From NCBI GenBank assembly GCA_001931875.2, contig MSJH02000642.1:124001-188000 (forward strand): DNA of 64,000 nucleotides, read 5' to 3'. The notes under the pieces are model-generated. The model saw only the letters and a list, made by a program, of their open reading frames with translations. It had not been told where the DNA came from and did not search any database. A program made the position numbers and the translations under genes. The DNA is from Byssochlamys sp. IMV 00236. Its lineage: Eukaryota; Ascomycota; Eurotiomycetes; Eurotiales; Thermoascaceae. Each line of letters opens with the position of its first letter. Position 1 is the stretch's first letter. This document shows positions 24,380 to 37,897 of this stretch, piece by piece.

Positions 24380-27300
24380 TTTAATTACTAATTTTCTTAT
24401 TTAAATATTATATTATTACTTATAATTAATATTTTATCTTAGTTTTCTTATAAATAATAGCTTTTTAAGCAATTCCTATAAATTAGATTCTTAAAAAATA
24501 TATTATCTAACTCTTTAAGCTTATAGGATCCTTTTTTAAAGACTTTTTTAATCTTATATAATTTAAGCTAGTAATATACTAGTTTTATAAAATAAAATAT
24601 CTTAAGCTTTATATTATAAAGTAGAATAAGTTATTCTTTTATTAGTTATTCTTTATAAAGCTATTTCTTATTATTAAAAACTTCTTTATTAGCTTCTCTT
24701 ATATATTAGATATAAAATCAGGCTTCTTCTATATTTTAATCTTAGAGCTCTATTTATTATATATAAAGGAATAGAAGATCTTCTATAGTCCTAATCTTAT
24801 CCTATATTAAAGTCTTTTAAGTAAATACTTCTAATTTAATTAGCAATATAATATTATATCTTATAATTACTCTAAATAATATTAAGCCTATAGAGATTTT
24901 AACTATATTTTTATTTACCTAGATTACTGCTAATAAATAATTTATTTAATTTATTTTTATTCTTTTTATAAGTTTTCTAATACTATATATAAAAAACTTA
25001 TATATAATTTTAATTACTTTATTTGCTTGCGGGTTATATAGTAAGATTTTAATATAATTAATCTTATACTTTTATATTAATATATTAACTATAGCTTTAT
25101 TTTCTAGTCTTTTATTATTAATAAGAGTCTCTATTACTCCTTAATAATAAATCTAGTTTTTCTATAAGAACTTAATAATAGTTCTTAAAATAGGGCTATT
25201 AAGAGCTCTATATTTAATCTAGCTAAAGTTGTCCTAAAATATTATAATATAAATCTTTTTTTTACTAAACAATATAATCTTATAAATATTTAAATATAGC
25301 TTTAATCTCCTTAATAAAATAAATATTAACTATAAAGCTTTTTCTATATATTCTTTATCTACTTTCTAATATTTATTATATATCTTTACCTATTTAGCAA
25401 TATATTTATATAGGCCTTTTTATTAATATTAATTAGCTATCTTTTAATAAGTTGCTTTATATTTATAATATCTATACTCTTTATAAAGAGCTATAAGGAT
25501 TTTTTTTTATTTTTTTTTATTATTAATAACTATATAGCAAGGCTGATTTTATTATACTTTTTAAAAAAGCATACTATCTTAGACTATATATTTTAGGGCC
25601 TCTTTCTTAAACTTAGCATATTATTCTTTATCTATATTATCTAGTTTTATTATAGTTTATAACTATTCTATAATTAATAAAAACTTTTTTAATTAATATA
25701 ATATAGGTATTAACTAAGGGGTATTATTTAATTCTACCTCTTATATATTAATATAATAGACTATATAAAACTATAAATCTAGGAATTCTTTTATATTATT
25801 ATTTTCTGCCTCTTTTAAGTCTTACTCTATTACTAGCTTTTAAGATAACTTATCTATAATTAAATTTTTTTTCCCCAATATATAGATAATATTAAAGTTA
25901 AATAGCTAAATCTAAATAATCTATTAAATAATTATTAACTTAGGGAGATTTATAGTTATCTTATTTAATTATATTATTAGAGTTTTTATATCTACTTCTA
26001 GTTAAAAGTATATATTATATAAATATACTTAAAATTTATAAAGCGCCTTTAATATTATCCTATATTCTAGCTTTTTTTTATTATATTACCTCTCTATCTA
26101 TATTTATATTTTACTTTTATATTTAGCTAGATATCTTTTATTAAACTCTTTTTCTTCTTAAGTAAGTTAAGCCTCTTATTTATTACTATTAGCATTAATA
26201 TTAATAATAATTATATTTCTCTTTTTATAATTAATCAGTTTAAGTACTAATATTATTATTAGGGCCACTTTTAAAATATCTATTACTTCTTATTATTTTA
26301 GCCCCTAAAAAAAATCTTATTTCTTTCTTAATATTAAATATATCGGCTTAGTTTTAGTAATATATTTTTTAATCTATATCTAATAATAGGCTATAATTCT
26401 TAGAAATCCTCTTACTTTTTATAAGTTTTAATAAGATAGCTATTTTAAGATCTTAATTACCTTAATTAACTTAAGATATCTCCCCTTAATATTATATATA
26501 TAGCCTACTACTTTAATTTCTAATATTATAAATTATAATTTCTCCCTAATAATTATTAAACCTATAAGTTTAAGACTATACAGTACTTTATTAATATTCT
26601 AGATATATTTAAATATAAACCTTCTAATTCCTAGCAGTATTTCTTCCCTCTTATAATTAGTTTTAGGTCCTTATATTAGTATATTATCTAGAAATATATT
26701 ATAAATATTAAGAATATTATCCGCTAGTACTCTTATAACTCCTTATATAAACTCTTATACTATATTTATTTATCTTTAGAATAATCTAGCTTAATAAACT
26801 AAACTAATCCTTAGTATATAGAAAGCTATTAAATCCCGCAATTCTTTAGCTAATTCTAATTAATTATATCTAGAGAATAAGTCTATAAGTATTAATACTA
26901 GCATTCTATTAAATTTTTCTAAGAACTTATTAGCTAAAGAGAGTAGATTAATATTTTATATTATTATTTAATTAACTTCTATAGCTATATTAATTAGCTA
27001 ATATTTATTATTTTTTTTTTTTATTAAGAACTATAAATTTTAGTAGAATCTTTAACTATATTTAAAGATTCTTATATTTATTCTTTCTTTTACTATTCCT
27101 TATATTATATTATAGAATACTTTTAATATTAAGAAGTTCTTTGCCTGTTATAGTTTATAATCTATAGTTTAAATAATAATTAAAGATATAATTTCTAGGT
27201 ATATTTATCTAATCTCTTTAAAAATCTAGATAAAGATTACTTTTTAAATAAAAAGCACCTTTATTAATAATTTTTTCTCTCTTAGCCATAAATTATTATT

Positions 27301-30300
27301 TATAATAAGGTTCTTTAAATAGTCTAGTATTAATCTTATTCCTCTCTTAATATCTAATATCTTTAGTTAAATATATTTAGTAAATCCTCTATATATTTTT
27401 TTTATACTTTTTTAAGGATTCTTATAATAGTATTCTCTAATAATTTTTTTTTATTTTAATAATCTCTCTAGAGCTGCTATAAGTCTATTTAATATATTTA
27501 TTAAATAAACCTTTTTATATTTCTTCTTATACTATATATTAATAAAATATTTTATTTTTATAATAAAAAGGTTATACTTTTTAGATAATCTATATTCCTA
27601 TAACCTTCTAACTCTTTTATTTAATTTAATAGGTTTAAATATTCTTATTCCTTTATTTTTAATTTCCTTGCTTACTTTAAAGCTAATATTATTTACTAAA
27701 TATAGCTCTTATAGGCCTTCTCTATTCTTAGTCTAATATTTATTATTTTTTTCTAGCTTTAGTTTAATAACTCTTATATTTAAAATAATAGATTATATAA
27801 TACCTCTTCTCTTAACTTATTTCTTAGGTTATTTATTAAAAATACCTAAATAATAGCTTAATTCTTTTAGTTTATAGAGTAAATTATATTTTTTATTATC
27901 TTATTTAATAGAGCAATATACTATAAATATATTTAATACTTAAAAAGCTATCCCAGAATATAATTATAATTAATCTTATTATTTATTATAAAAAAAGAGA
28001 CCTTATAATAAAAAGATCTTATCTATATAAATATCTCTTTATAAAGACTTATAAAAGAGGTCTGCCCGCTATCTACTAATATTATATTATCTCTAAATTT
28101 CTAGCTTATAATAAGTTTATAATAATTTGCTATATCTCTATATATTATATTAATTTCAGCTCTACTATCTATTATAATATTTTATATCTTTTTATAATTA
28201 TTAATTCTAATTAGTAATTTTAAAGTTATAGCTATATATAGTATCTTATCTTTATTAAGAGACTTAAATTATAAAAATATATAAGTATACTAATTTATAC
28301 TATTTATTATATACTCTATATTTAATATAGAGGCATTAAACTATACTCCTTTAATATTATAGAATATTGCCTTTATTATTACCTACTACAGTTATAAGGT
28401 AAATAAAGCCTTATATAAATTAGGAGATAAACTAATAAAGTCCTAAATTAATATCTGAACTCTAATATTTAATATCTAGTTTATAACCCTTATTATATTA
28501 ATAGTCCCTTTTAGCTTATCTATAATTTTAAATCTCTTTAATTTCTATTTCTCTTTTATCTTAATAACCTTTTTATTCTTATTCTGCTTAAGTATATTCT
28601 TTATTTTTTTTTTAACTATTCTTACTTTCTTAATTATACTTAGAGGCTAATAATTGCTGAATTAATTTATTTTAACTAAAAAAAATCTCTATTCTTATTT
28701 AATTACTTTTTATAATTTTTCTTTATATAATTATTTAATCCTATTTTACCTTTTTTTTATTCTTTAAGACTTATCTAATCTTATTATATTAATAGAGTAA
28801 TAATTTTTTATAATATCCCTGGCTTCTTCCTTAGAGCTTAAGTTATCCCTAGGCTATCCCAGTATAATTAACTAGATATTATACTTAATTAAGCTAATAT
28901 TCTTTTATTCTTCTTTTAATCTTTATTTAATAATCTCCTTTTATAATATATTCTCTTATATAAAATAAATAACTTCTCTATTCTATTCTTCCAGCCCAAA
29001 ATAAAATTTATAATCTTTTTTTTAATAAATAAGCTTCTAATTTAAAAGGCTTTTTAAATCTAAATAATAAGATTAAATATAATTAGAAGCCTAATAGAAG
29101 TTATATAAGTTTAAAAATATTCTAAATCCTCTAATTAGGTTAAATTCTAAAGGCACCTTAGCTTATATATTTATATTAATATTAGATATATTACTATTAG
29201 GCCTCCCTATATACTATATATTATATAGTTTTAACTTTTTAAACTCTTTTATTAACTAATTAATTTATAACTGCTTTATTAACTTTACTTTAATACTCTA
29301 TTATTTAATCCTACTCTTATTCTTATCTAAATAAGTTTTATTAAATTTAATAAGAAATTATATATTATCTTCTTTAGTTATCTTCTCTTTTATTAAAGCT
29401 ATTATATCTTAATCTTTTTCTAATTTACCGCTATTAAGATAATAAAGGGTTTTAATTATTCTTACCCTATTTATTATCTCCTTATAGAAATTAATATATT
29501 TAATAATAGATAAAGTATAGTAGTCTATATTTAACTCCTAAATTATTTATTACTTAAGCTCCTCTAAAAATTTTTAAAAATATTAAACTCCCTGCAAATA
29601 TTAGCTTAATTTACTTAAAGTTACTAGCACTTCTAATATAGCTTAATATTCTTAATTATATTCCCTTAAATCTTTAAAGCTATTATATTTTATATTTTTA
29701 AACCTTTCTAGCTATTAAATATTATATTTCCTTTAATATTTATTATAATAAGTATATTCTTATTTAATTACTTCTACTAATTTTAGGTAGTTCTTTTTTT
29801 TATATTTAGGTTAAATATTTATCTATAATAATATTAATAGGCTATAATAATCTATAAATTATTTAGTTTTTTTCTCTTTTAAGAATTAATTTGCCTTATA
29901 TAGCCTCTTAAAAAGCCTTAGATAATAAGTAATATTATTCTCTTTAAAATATAATACCCTAAGATTTCTAGATATTAATATTTATAAAGCTAATATAACC
30001 TAGATTAGCTGCGCTATTAATAATCCTATATTTTTAAATGCCTAAGCTGTCTATACCTCTAGACCTAATAATACTAAAGAGCTAGGGGTCTTTCTATCTT
30101 AATTAATACTAAAAAGATTAGTGCTTTTCTTTATATTTTTTTAAAAAAATAGTAATAAAAATAATAATAAGAAATTCTTCTATTTTTTAATAAATAGTTT
30201 TTATTTAATAATTTCTTATTCCTTCTAAATTTCTACTTTTCTTTTATATTTATTGAGCTCTTCCTTATATTTAATAATCTTTCCTTTTTCTTATTATTAA

Positions 30301-30400
30301 TATATATTTTTGCCCTATATTATATTCGCTATCTCTACTAATTTAAGAGATATATTTATCTCTTTTTATTTATAATAGTAATCTTTTTCAGCTATTTTAT
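24380..30400 (-). pseudogene. Element R gag-pol relic
   Basis: Minus-strand gag, protease (DSRAEI retained, so the catalytic Asp codon survives), RT, RNase H and integrase, in the same order as element 1. Frames are interrupted throughout by stops at expected Gln and Trp codons. Approximate limits only. Confidence 0.7.
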
Positions 30401-30519
30401 TTATTTTTTTACTATTTTTTATTCCTTTCTTTAATTTTAGCCTTAACCTTAGCTTTTAGTTCTTCTTTCTCCCTTATTTTTGCTTAATATTTTAATACCC
30501 TCTATATTTAGCTCTAATT

Positions 30520-30845
30520 TATTATAGGAAGATATATTAAGACTTAATATAAAGTCTTTAAGTAAGTAAGTATTAAGAAAAAAAAAAAAGATATTTAGCT
30601 TTAGAGCTTAGAGTAGAACTAAAAAAAAAGCTCTAACTATAAACTAATATAATAAACTAATAATAATCTAATATTGAACTAATACTGGATAATAATAAAA
30701 AAAAAAAGCTAATTATTTTATTCTAAATAATTGAAAGGTATTATCTCTCTTCTCCTGCTTTATTTATAGACTTTTTAAAGACTTTAAGTAAAAGTATATA
30801 ACCTCTTAACTAATTACATTCTTTATACTAATCCTTCTTATTATA
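30520..30845 (-). repeat. 5' LTR of element R (326 nt)
   Basis: On the plus strand it starts TATTATAGGAAG and ends TTCTTATTATA. It aligns with 20650-20975 without indels; differences seen are transitions. Confidence 0.85.
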
Positions 30846-30849
30846 ATAC

Positions 30850-33010
30850 TATATAATCTTAAACTTGCAGGTTTAATAATTACTAGGGAAAAATTATAAT
30901 TTATAGTATTAGAAATTAAAGTAATAGGCTATATATATAATACTAAGGGGAGATATCCTAAGTTAGCTAAAGTAATTAAGATCTTAAAATAGCTATCTTA
31001 TTAAAACTTATAAGAAGTAAAAGAATTTCTAGGAATTATAGCCTATTATTAAATATAAATTAAAGAATATATTACTAAAGCTAAGCTAATATACTTAATA
31101 CTAAGGAAGAAATAAAACTTTCTTTAAGGGCCAGAATAATAAAAAGTAATAAATATCTTAAAAATAGCCCTAATAATAATACTAACACTTAAGCTAATTA
31201 ATTATAAAGAGGGAGGCATAATTATTATTAATATTAATACTAATAATAATAGATAAAGGGCTTAATTTACTTAAGAAGAAAAAGAGTCTAATAAGAGATA
31301 TTTAGCTAGATATAAAAATAGAATATAGATATAGATAAAGAGGCAATATAATAAAAAAAAGCTAAAATATAAGGTAGTGCTAAAAGCGCTTTGCAAATTC
31401 TAAGCATATTTATATAATATATATTTTTAACTAAAGATAGATATAAAAACTTTAATAGCATAATTAAATAAGATAATTATAAACCTTCTTAAATTAATAA
31501 TTATTTAATAAATTACTTAGATTTAGCTATTTAACTTTAATATTATTTATATATTAGGGAAAAAGAACTTAATTATAAATAGGTTATCTTAAAAGCTAGT
31601 AATAAAGCAAGATTTAAAAAAGGCAGAAGATAATAATATAAAGGAATTCTTAGACCTATAGTTTTATACAGTCTATTATACTAATATATAAAAGATAAAA
31701 TTAGATAATATCTCTTAATTAATACCTATATTATATTAGTTAGAAAAGTCTTTACTAATTATAGAATAGTTATAAACTATAATAAAACTAAATAATATAG
31801 ATAAAGAATAATATACTAAGTTTAAAAAAAAGGCCCTAAAATATATAATCTAAGATAATATGCTTTTCTAGAAAGTATAATAAAATTAGCCTTATTATAT
31901 AATTATTAATAACAAAAAAAAATAAAAAGAAATTCTTATAGCCCTTTATAAAAAATATAAATATTATAAGCATAAAGCAATCTATTAAAAGGTAGTTAAT
32001 TAATATTAATAAAAAGGCCTATATAAATATATTGCTAGATAGGTAAAGATATATAATAAATATTAGAGAGCAGATAAAGAATATATAAAAAAAGCTTTAT
32101 AATTGATATTTATTCTATTAAGGAGATTAAAGCTATATCTAGATATTTATAAGATTATACCGCCTAATAAGGGAAAGACTTATATTATTATACTTTAGGA
32201 TAACTTTAGCTAAATTAAATATAAAACCCTTAATAGCCCTACTTTAGAAGCTATTACTAAATTCTTATAAAAAAACTAGATTTATTATTAGAAAGTAATA
32301 GAGACTCTTATTAATAATAGAGAACTAAAGAATAAAGCTATAATTAATATATTAGTATAAAAGTATAAGATTAACTATATTAAAATTTTACTATATAATC
32401 TATAAGTAAATAGAGTAATTAAAGTTATATATAAATTTTTTATATATAATATTAAAAAACTTATAAAAAAAATAAAGATAAATTAAATAAACTATCTACT
32501 AGCAGTAATCTAAGTAGATAAGAATATAATTAAAACCTTTATAAGCTTAATACTATTTAGAGTAATTATAGGATATAATACTATACTGCTAATTAAACTA
32601 GAAATACCTATTTAAAAGACTTTAGTATAAGATAAGATTAAGACTATAAAAGATCTTCTACTTCTTTATATATAATAAATAGAGCTTTAAGATTAGAATA
32701 TAGAAAAGGCTTAATTTTATATCTAATATATAAGAGAAACTAATAAGAAAGTTTTTAATAATAAAAAATAGCTCTACAAAAAATAATTAATAAAAAGATA
32801 GCTTATTCTGCTTTATAATATAAAGCTTAAGATATCTTACTTTATAAAACTGGCATACTGCTAGCTTAAACTATATAAGATTAAAAAAGCCCTTAAAAAA
32901 GAATCCTATAAGCTTAAGAAGTTAGATAATATATTTTTTAAAGACCTAATTTATAAGAATTATTTAAAAGGCTATTATTTATAAGAAGACTAAAATAAAA
33001 TATTAACTAT
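30850..33010 (+). pseudogene. Element 1 pol relic, 3' part: RT end, RNase H, integrase
   Basis: It resumes exactly where 20649 stops, with the segment reading VIGYIYNTKGRYPKLAKVIKIL at about 30920-30985. RNase H (about 31100-31650) and integrase with a GPY/F-like tail near 32880-32930 follow. All frames are RIP-broken. Confidence 0.75.
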
Positions 33011-33199
33011 AAGTAATAATATAATATTTAAATAAGAAAATCAGCAATTAAGTAATAATAATAATAATATAGATTAAATATTATCTAGATTAGGATATAT
33101 AATTATAGTTTTAATACCCTCCTTTTAAAAATATTAGCTTAAAAGGAGAGAAATAGAAAGCTAGTAATAAAATAAATTTAATACTAAGTAAGAATACTA

Positions 33200-36100
33200 T
33201 AATAAAAAGAGAAGGAGAGTAAACTTAAGATAAGGGCATTTTTTTTAGGGGAAAAGAAGGATTTAAAGATATCTAAAGATAATTAAGAAAGAAGAAAAAA
33301 AGAGATAACTAAAAAATATATAATATTAGCTTAAATATTTTAAAAAAATCTATAAATAAAACTAAAAATAAAAAATATTAAATAAAGAACATAAGCAATA
33401 AATAAAAAATTCTTATCTTATTATAAAAATCTTACTTTTTATATTATATAATACTACAGCAGAAATAACTAAAGACTAAATTAAGCTAAACTTAACCCTA
33501 TCTTACCTTTTAAGTATATCTTTTTACTCAGAAACTATTTTAAAGAGTTACTTTATAAAGATATATATTAAAAATAGAAGAAAATACACTAGAAATATAA
33601 AATATTATCTATTAAAATAAAGCTCTTTAACTTAAAATATATATATATACTATAATTAGTAAAATTTATAAGCTTATAAAGGAGATAATAAATAAGGCTA
33701 ATAATAAAGAAGAAAAGGTTTAGTTTATAAGCAATATAATAATAATTATTTCAAATTTTTAAAGCAGGTATAATAAAGCAGCTAATAATTTTTATAATTT
33801 CTTAAACTAATAAAAGCTATTAAAAAAAGTAAGAAAGAAAAAAATATTAGCTATTAATAAGCTAAAAAAATTAAAAATATAAATAAAAAAAAACTATAAA
33901 TATACTAATAAAGGTTATTATAAAGCTATAAAGAAATAAGGCTAAGAGATTATAAACTAAGTTTTATTAATTATTAAAAAGTTATACTAGACCTTAGTAA
34001 TTATAAAAGGATTAGCTTCTAATATTAGAGACTGGAGAATAGTAGCTATATATCTAATAAAAATATAAATTAATAAGCTTTATAATATTAAGAGATAAGG
34101 AATATTAACTAAAAAGAGCCTTTAATTAACTAATATTAAAAAGATAAGAAATATCTTAAGAAAAGCCCTCAGTAAAGAAGAACTAATTTTTTAAAAACTT
34201 ATTAATAAAGAGTTATAAAAGATTAAAATAAGAGTAAAAAAAAATAATCTTCTAAAGAAGATTATAAAAAAAAAAGAAGAATATTAAATAAAAGATTTAG
34301 ATAAGAGCTTATTAATAAATCTAATATTAAATAAAAGAAAGGAAAATATAAAGAAAGAAAAAAAAGAGAAAAAAAAAATTAAAAATCTTAAGAAGCTAAA
34401 AAGAGAAAAAAAACTTAAGACTTAAAATAAGGGGAAATAGCTAGAAAAAAAATATAAATATAAGATTAATATATTTATATTAATAAAAAAGGCTATTACT
34501 AATCTAGAAGGCAAAAAAATATTAAAATTTTTAAGAAAAAAAAAATTAAACCTGCTATTATATACTAAATTTATATTAAAAAAATATAAAGTATAATAGG
34601 ACTAAAAAATATAAAAGATAATATCTTTAGAAAAAGGTTAAAAATACTTATAGATAGAGATAATAACCTTAAATCTTAGAATATTAATATAAACTATTAG
34701 AAATAGTTTTAATAGGGATAAAAACTTAATACTAACCTTAAGGATTATTGCTGCCTAGATAAGGAAAAAACTAAAATATAGTTTTAGCTAAATAGACTAA
34801 ATATAAGTATTAAAAAGGTTAGAGAAGTTTTATAATAGATTAATTCTAAAAAGATTAATTTAATCTATAAGCCTTATATATAATTATTAGTTAATATAAT
34901 TAGTATAAGGGAGAATATATCTATAAAAGAAACTAGAAGAGTATTAAAAATAATAAGAAATATAAAGCTAGCAATAATAAAATAATAAAAAAAAGGATTA
35001 TTTAGAGCAATAACCTATCCTTATAAAAGTTTATTTAAAAAAACTAAATAATTTATAAATAAAACCTCTAAAAATAAATAAATAATAAAACCTCCTAACA
35101 GAGCCTTAAAAACTAATATAAAGCCCTCTTTTTCTATAATAAACCTAGAAGACCCCTTTATTAAAAAAAAAACCAGGCACTTAAAAGATATATAAAATGC
35201 TAGAACTATATAGTTTAAAAATAATATAAAGGCTAAGCAAATATTAGGCATATTTAGCAATAGCTAGATTAAAGAAAGGATAAAAAGTCTTATTTTAAAA
35301 AGTCCTAAAAATATAAAAGATAAAAATAATATAAAAGTTAAAGAATCCTTATCTAAAGACCTTCTCTCTAAAAAATCCCTGGTATTAAAGATAGTTTAAT
35401 TATTTAGAAATCTTAGGTTAATTAATATAGATACTTCTAGTAATATACCTAATAGCTTATATTATAAAGCCTAAAATAATCTATATAGGGCTAAAAAATA
35501 TCTTAAATCTAAATATAGGAATAGAAAATATTTTAACCTAAGTAAAGAAGACTTTATCCTAAATAAGATATAGAACTAATATATTTAGTTAAGTATTATA
35601 ATAAGGGAAGATTTTAATTATTAAAAAGCAAATAAGATTTTCTAAATTATACTCTTTAAAGAGAAACTAATAAAAAAAATATTATAATATACTATTATAG
35701 AAGTAAAAGCAGCTCTTTATTATAAAAAAAAGGATAAAGAATTAATAAGGCTTAAAAACTTATCTAAAAATATTCTCTAGAAAGTTATTGCGCAAGATAT
35801 CTAGATCTATTTAATCTAGTTAATACTATATAATTATAATAAATATAAGCTATAAGTCTACTATCTTAAAAAATATAAGCTAAAAATATTAAACATAGAG
35901 TCTGCAATCCCTAAAAAAGGAATAGGCTAAAGCTTTATAACCCTAAAAACTAAACTAATTATTAAAAATAAGTCTAAAGAAACTATAGATTTAAAAGATA
36001 TTATACTTAGATAAGGAAAAATAACCTTTATTAGCAATTTATATTAGCTAATACTAGAGAATTAAAAAATAAATCTTAATAATATCTACTATTTTAATTA

Positions 36101-36440
36101 CAGAGAATAAGATAAGATAAAATCTAATTAAGGAGGATCTAGGCCTTTTAATATTTATATAAATAGAGTTATAGCTATAGGCAGAATAATACTAAATTAG
36201 CTAAACTAAGATTATTTAGAAATTAAAGCAGAGCTATACTTTATACTAAAATAAAATATATTATTAATCTAAGATTATCTGCAGAGAAAAAAAACTTAGC
36301 TTTATAAGTTAAGGGTTTTAAAATATATATAATACTAAAAATTAAAATATTCCTGCTTTAGGAATAATTTATAATATTAAAAGGAGAAGATAATATAAAT
36401 TATAATAACTAAGGAAGATAGATAGAGGCATTTACTCTTA
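33200..36440 (+). pseudogene. Extra post-integrase reading frame (element 1 copy, uninterrupted)
   Basis: The only uninterrupted plus-strand copy of the family's third reading frame, about 3.2 kb. A Lys/Glu-rich stretch lies near 34250-34450. The last 700 nt read as a more mixed segment with alternating hydrophobic strands (for example NLYQLILEN, FNYREQ near 36035-36110). It ends near a polypurine run (AGAGAAAGGGAAG, 36440-36452) just before the LTR. Function unknown. Confidence 0.5.
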
Positions 36441-36455
36441 GAGAAAGGGAAGCTA

Positions 36456-36795
36456 TATAATAGGGAGAATTAGTATAAAGAATATAATTAATTAAGGGGT
36501 TATATGCTTTTACTTAAAGTCTTTAAAAAGTCTATAAGTAAAGCAGGAGAAGAGAAAAGATAGCAAGGAGATAATACCTTTTAGTTATTTAGAATAAAAT
36601 AATCAGCTTTTCCTTTCTATTATTATTTAGTATTAGTTTAGCATTAGATTATTATTAGTTTATTATATTAATTTATAGCTAAAGCTTTTCCTCTAGCTCT
36701 ACTCTAAGCTCTAAAGCTAAATACCCTTCTCTTCCTTCTTAATACCTACTTACTTAAAGACTCTATACTAAGTCTTAACATATCTTCCCACAACA
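36456..36795 (+). repeat. 3' LTR of element 1 (340 nt)
   Basis: Starts TATAATAGGGAG, ends CCCACAACA, followed by CTAT. It is preceded by a polypurine tract that would prime plus-strand synthesis. Confidence 0.85.
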
Positions 36796-37556
36796 CTATA
36801 AAAGTAAAAATAGCCTTTTATTATAAGAAGGAGAGTAAAGAATTAATAGGGCTTAAAAATTTATCTAAAAATATTCTTTAAAAAATTATTATATAAAATA
36901 TTTAGATTTATTTAATCTAATTAGCGCTATATAGTTATAATAAATATAGGCTATAAGTCTAGTATTTTAAAAAATATAAGCTAAGAGTATTAAATATAGA
37001 GACTGCTATCCCTAAGAGAAGAATAGGCTAAAGCTTTATAATCCTAAAGATTAGACTAATTATTAGAGATAAGTTTAAGGAAACTATAGGCTTAAGAGAT
37101 ATTATATTTAAATAAGGAGAAGTAATTTTTATTAGCAATTTATATTAGCTAGTATTAAAAAATTAAAAAATAAATCTTAATAATATCTGCTATTTTAATT
37201 ATAAGGAATAAGATAAAATAAAATTTAATTAAGGAGAATTTAGGCCTTTTAATATCTAGGTAAATAGAGTTATAGCTATAGGTAAAGTAATATTTAATTA
37301 GCTAAATTAAGATTACTTAAAAGTTAAAGCAGAGCTATATTTTATATTAAAATAAAATATATTATTAATTTAAGATTATCTATAAAAGAAAAGAATTTAG
37401 CTTTATAAATTAGAGATTTTAAGATATATATAATATTAAAAACTAGAATATTTTTGCTTTAGAAATAATTTATAATATTAAAAAAAGAAGATAGTATAGA
37501 CTATAATAACTAAAGAAAATAAATAAAGGTATTTACTCTTAGAAGAAGGGAGGCTA

Positions 37557-37897
37557 TATAATAAGAAAGATTAATATAAAGAATATAATTAGTTAAAAGA
37601 TTATATACTTTTATTTAAAGTTTTTAAAAAGTCTATAAATAAAGTAAGAGAGAAGGAAGAATAAAAGGAAGATAATACCCTTTTAATTATTTAGAATAAA
37701 ATAATTAGCTTTTCCTTTCTATTATTATTTAGTATTAGTTTAGCATTAGATTATTATTAGTTTATTATATTAGTCTATAGCTAGAGCTTCTTCTCTAGTT
37801 CTACTCTAAACTTTAAAGCTAAATATCTTTCTTTTCCTTCTTAATACCTACTTGCTTAAAGACTTTATACTAAGTCTTAATATATCTTCCTATAACA
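37557..37897 (+). repeat. 3' LTR of element 0 (341 nt)
   Basis: Starts TATAATAAGAAAG, ends CCTATAACA. It is the long LTR form. It sits only 0.76 kb from the element 1 LTR because element 1 inserted near the 3' end of element 0. Confidence 0.8.

Larger units (their letters stand above)
20650..30845 (-). mobile_element. Element R: youngest full-length Ty3/gypsy copy, reverse orientation
   Basis: A 10,196-nt element on the minus strand, inserted in the RT of element 1. It is flanked by ATAC at 20646-20649 and 30846-30849. The LTRs are 20650-20975 (3') and 30520-30845 (5'), both 326 nt. Joining the two flanks reproduces the RT sequence of element 0, which confirms insertion. On the minus strand the order is gag (about 30400-28500), protease (motif DSRAEI, plus 28151-28168), RT (about 27250-26380, loop near 26690), RNase H (about 26380-25700), integrase (about 25500-24380) and extra ORF (about 24200-21000). 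Confidence 0.85.
16373..36795 (+). mobile_element. Element 1: full-length Ty3/gypsy retrotransposon, interrupted by element R
   Basis: A complete LTR element in the plus orientation. It has LTRs at 16373-16712 and 36456-36795, both 340 nt, and is flanked by the four-base duplication CTAT (16369-16372 and 36796-36799). Without the inner insertion it is about 10.2 kb. Order: LTR, gag, aspartic protease, RT (split by element R at 20650-30845), RNase H, integrase, extra ORF, polypurine tract, LTR. LTR and internal differences from the other copies are almost all C/T or G/A transitions. Confidence 0.85.
10871..37897 (+). mobile_element. Element 0: 5'-truncated Ty3/gypsy retrotransposon, interrupted by element 1
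   Basis: The outermost and oldest copy. Homology to the other copies begins abruptly at about 10871, just before reverse transcriptase, so the 5' LTR, gag and protease are missing. It runs through RT, RNase H, integrase and the extra ORF to 16372. There element 1 inserted with a CTAT target duplication. The element then resumes at about 36796 and ends with its 3' LTR at 37557-37897. Its own sequence totals about 6.6 kb. Every frame is broken by TAA/TAG at expected CAA/CAG codons and by G-to-A changes, consistent with RIP. Confidence 0.8.

Noticed and set aside
36456..37897. Two direct LTR copies 0.76 kb apart read as a tandem or solo-LTR pair
   Set aside because: The sequence between them is the end of element 0's extra ORF, and the first LTR has its partner at 16373 with matching CTAT duplications. 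Nesting explains both.
10871..37897. AT-rich island considered as mitochondrial insertion or centromere
   Set aside because: The translated RT, protease and integrase motifs and LTRs with target duplications show retroelements. A centromeric role cannot be judged from the sequence alone.
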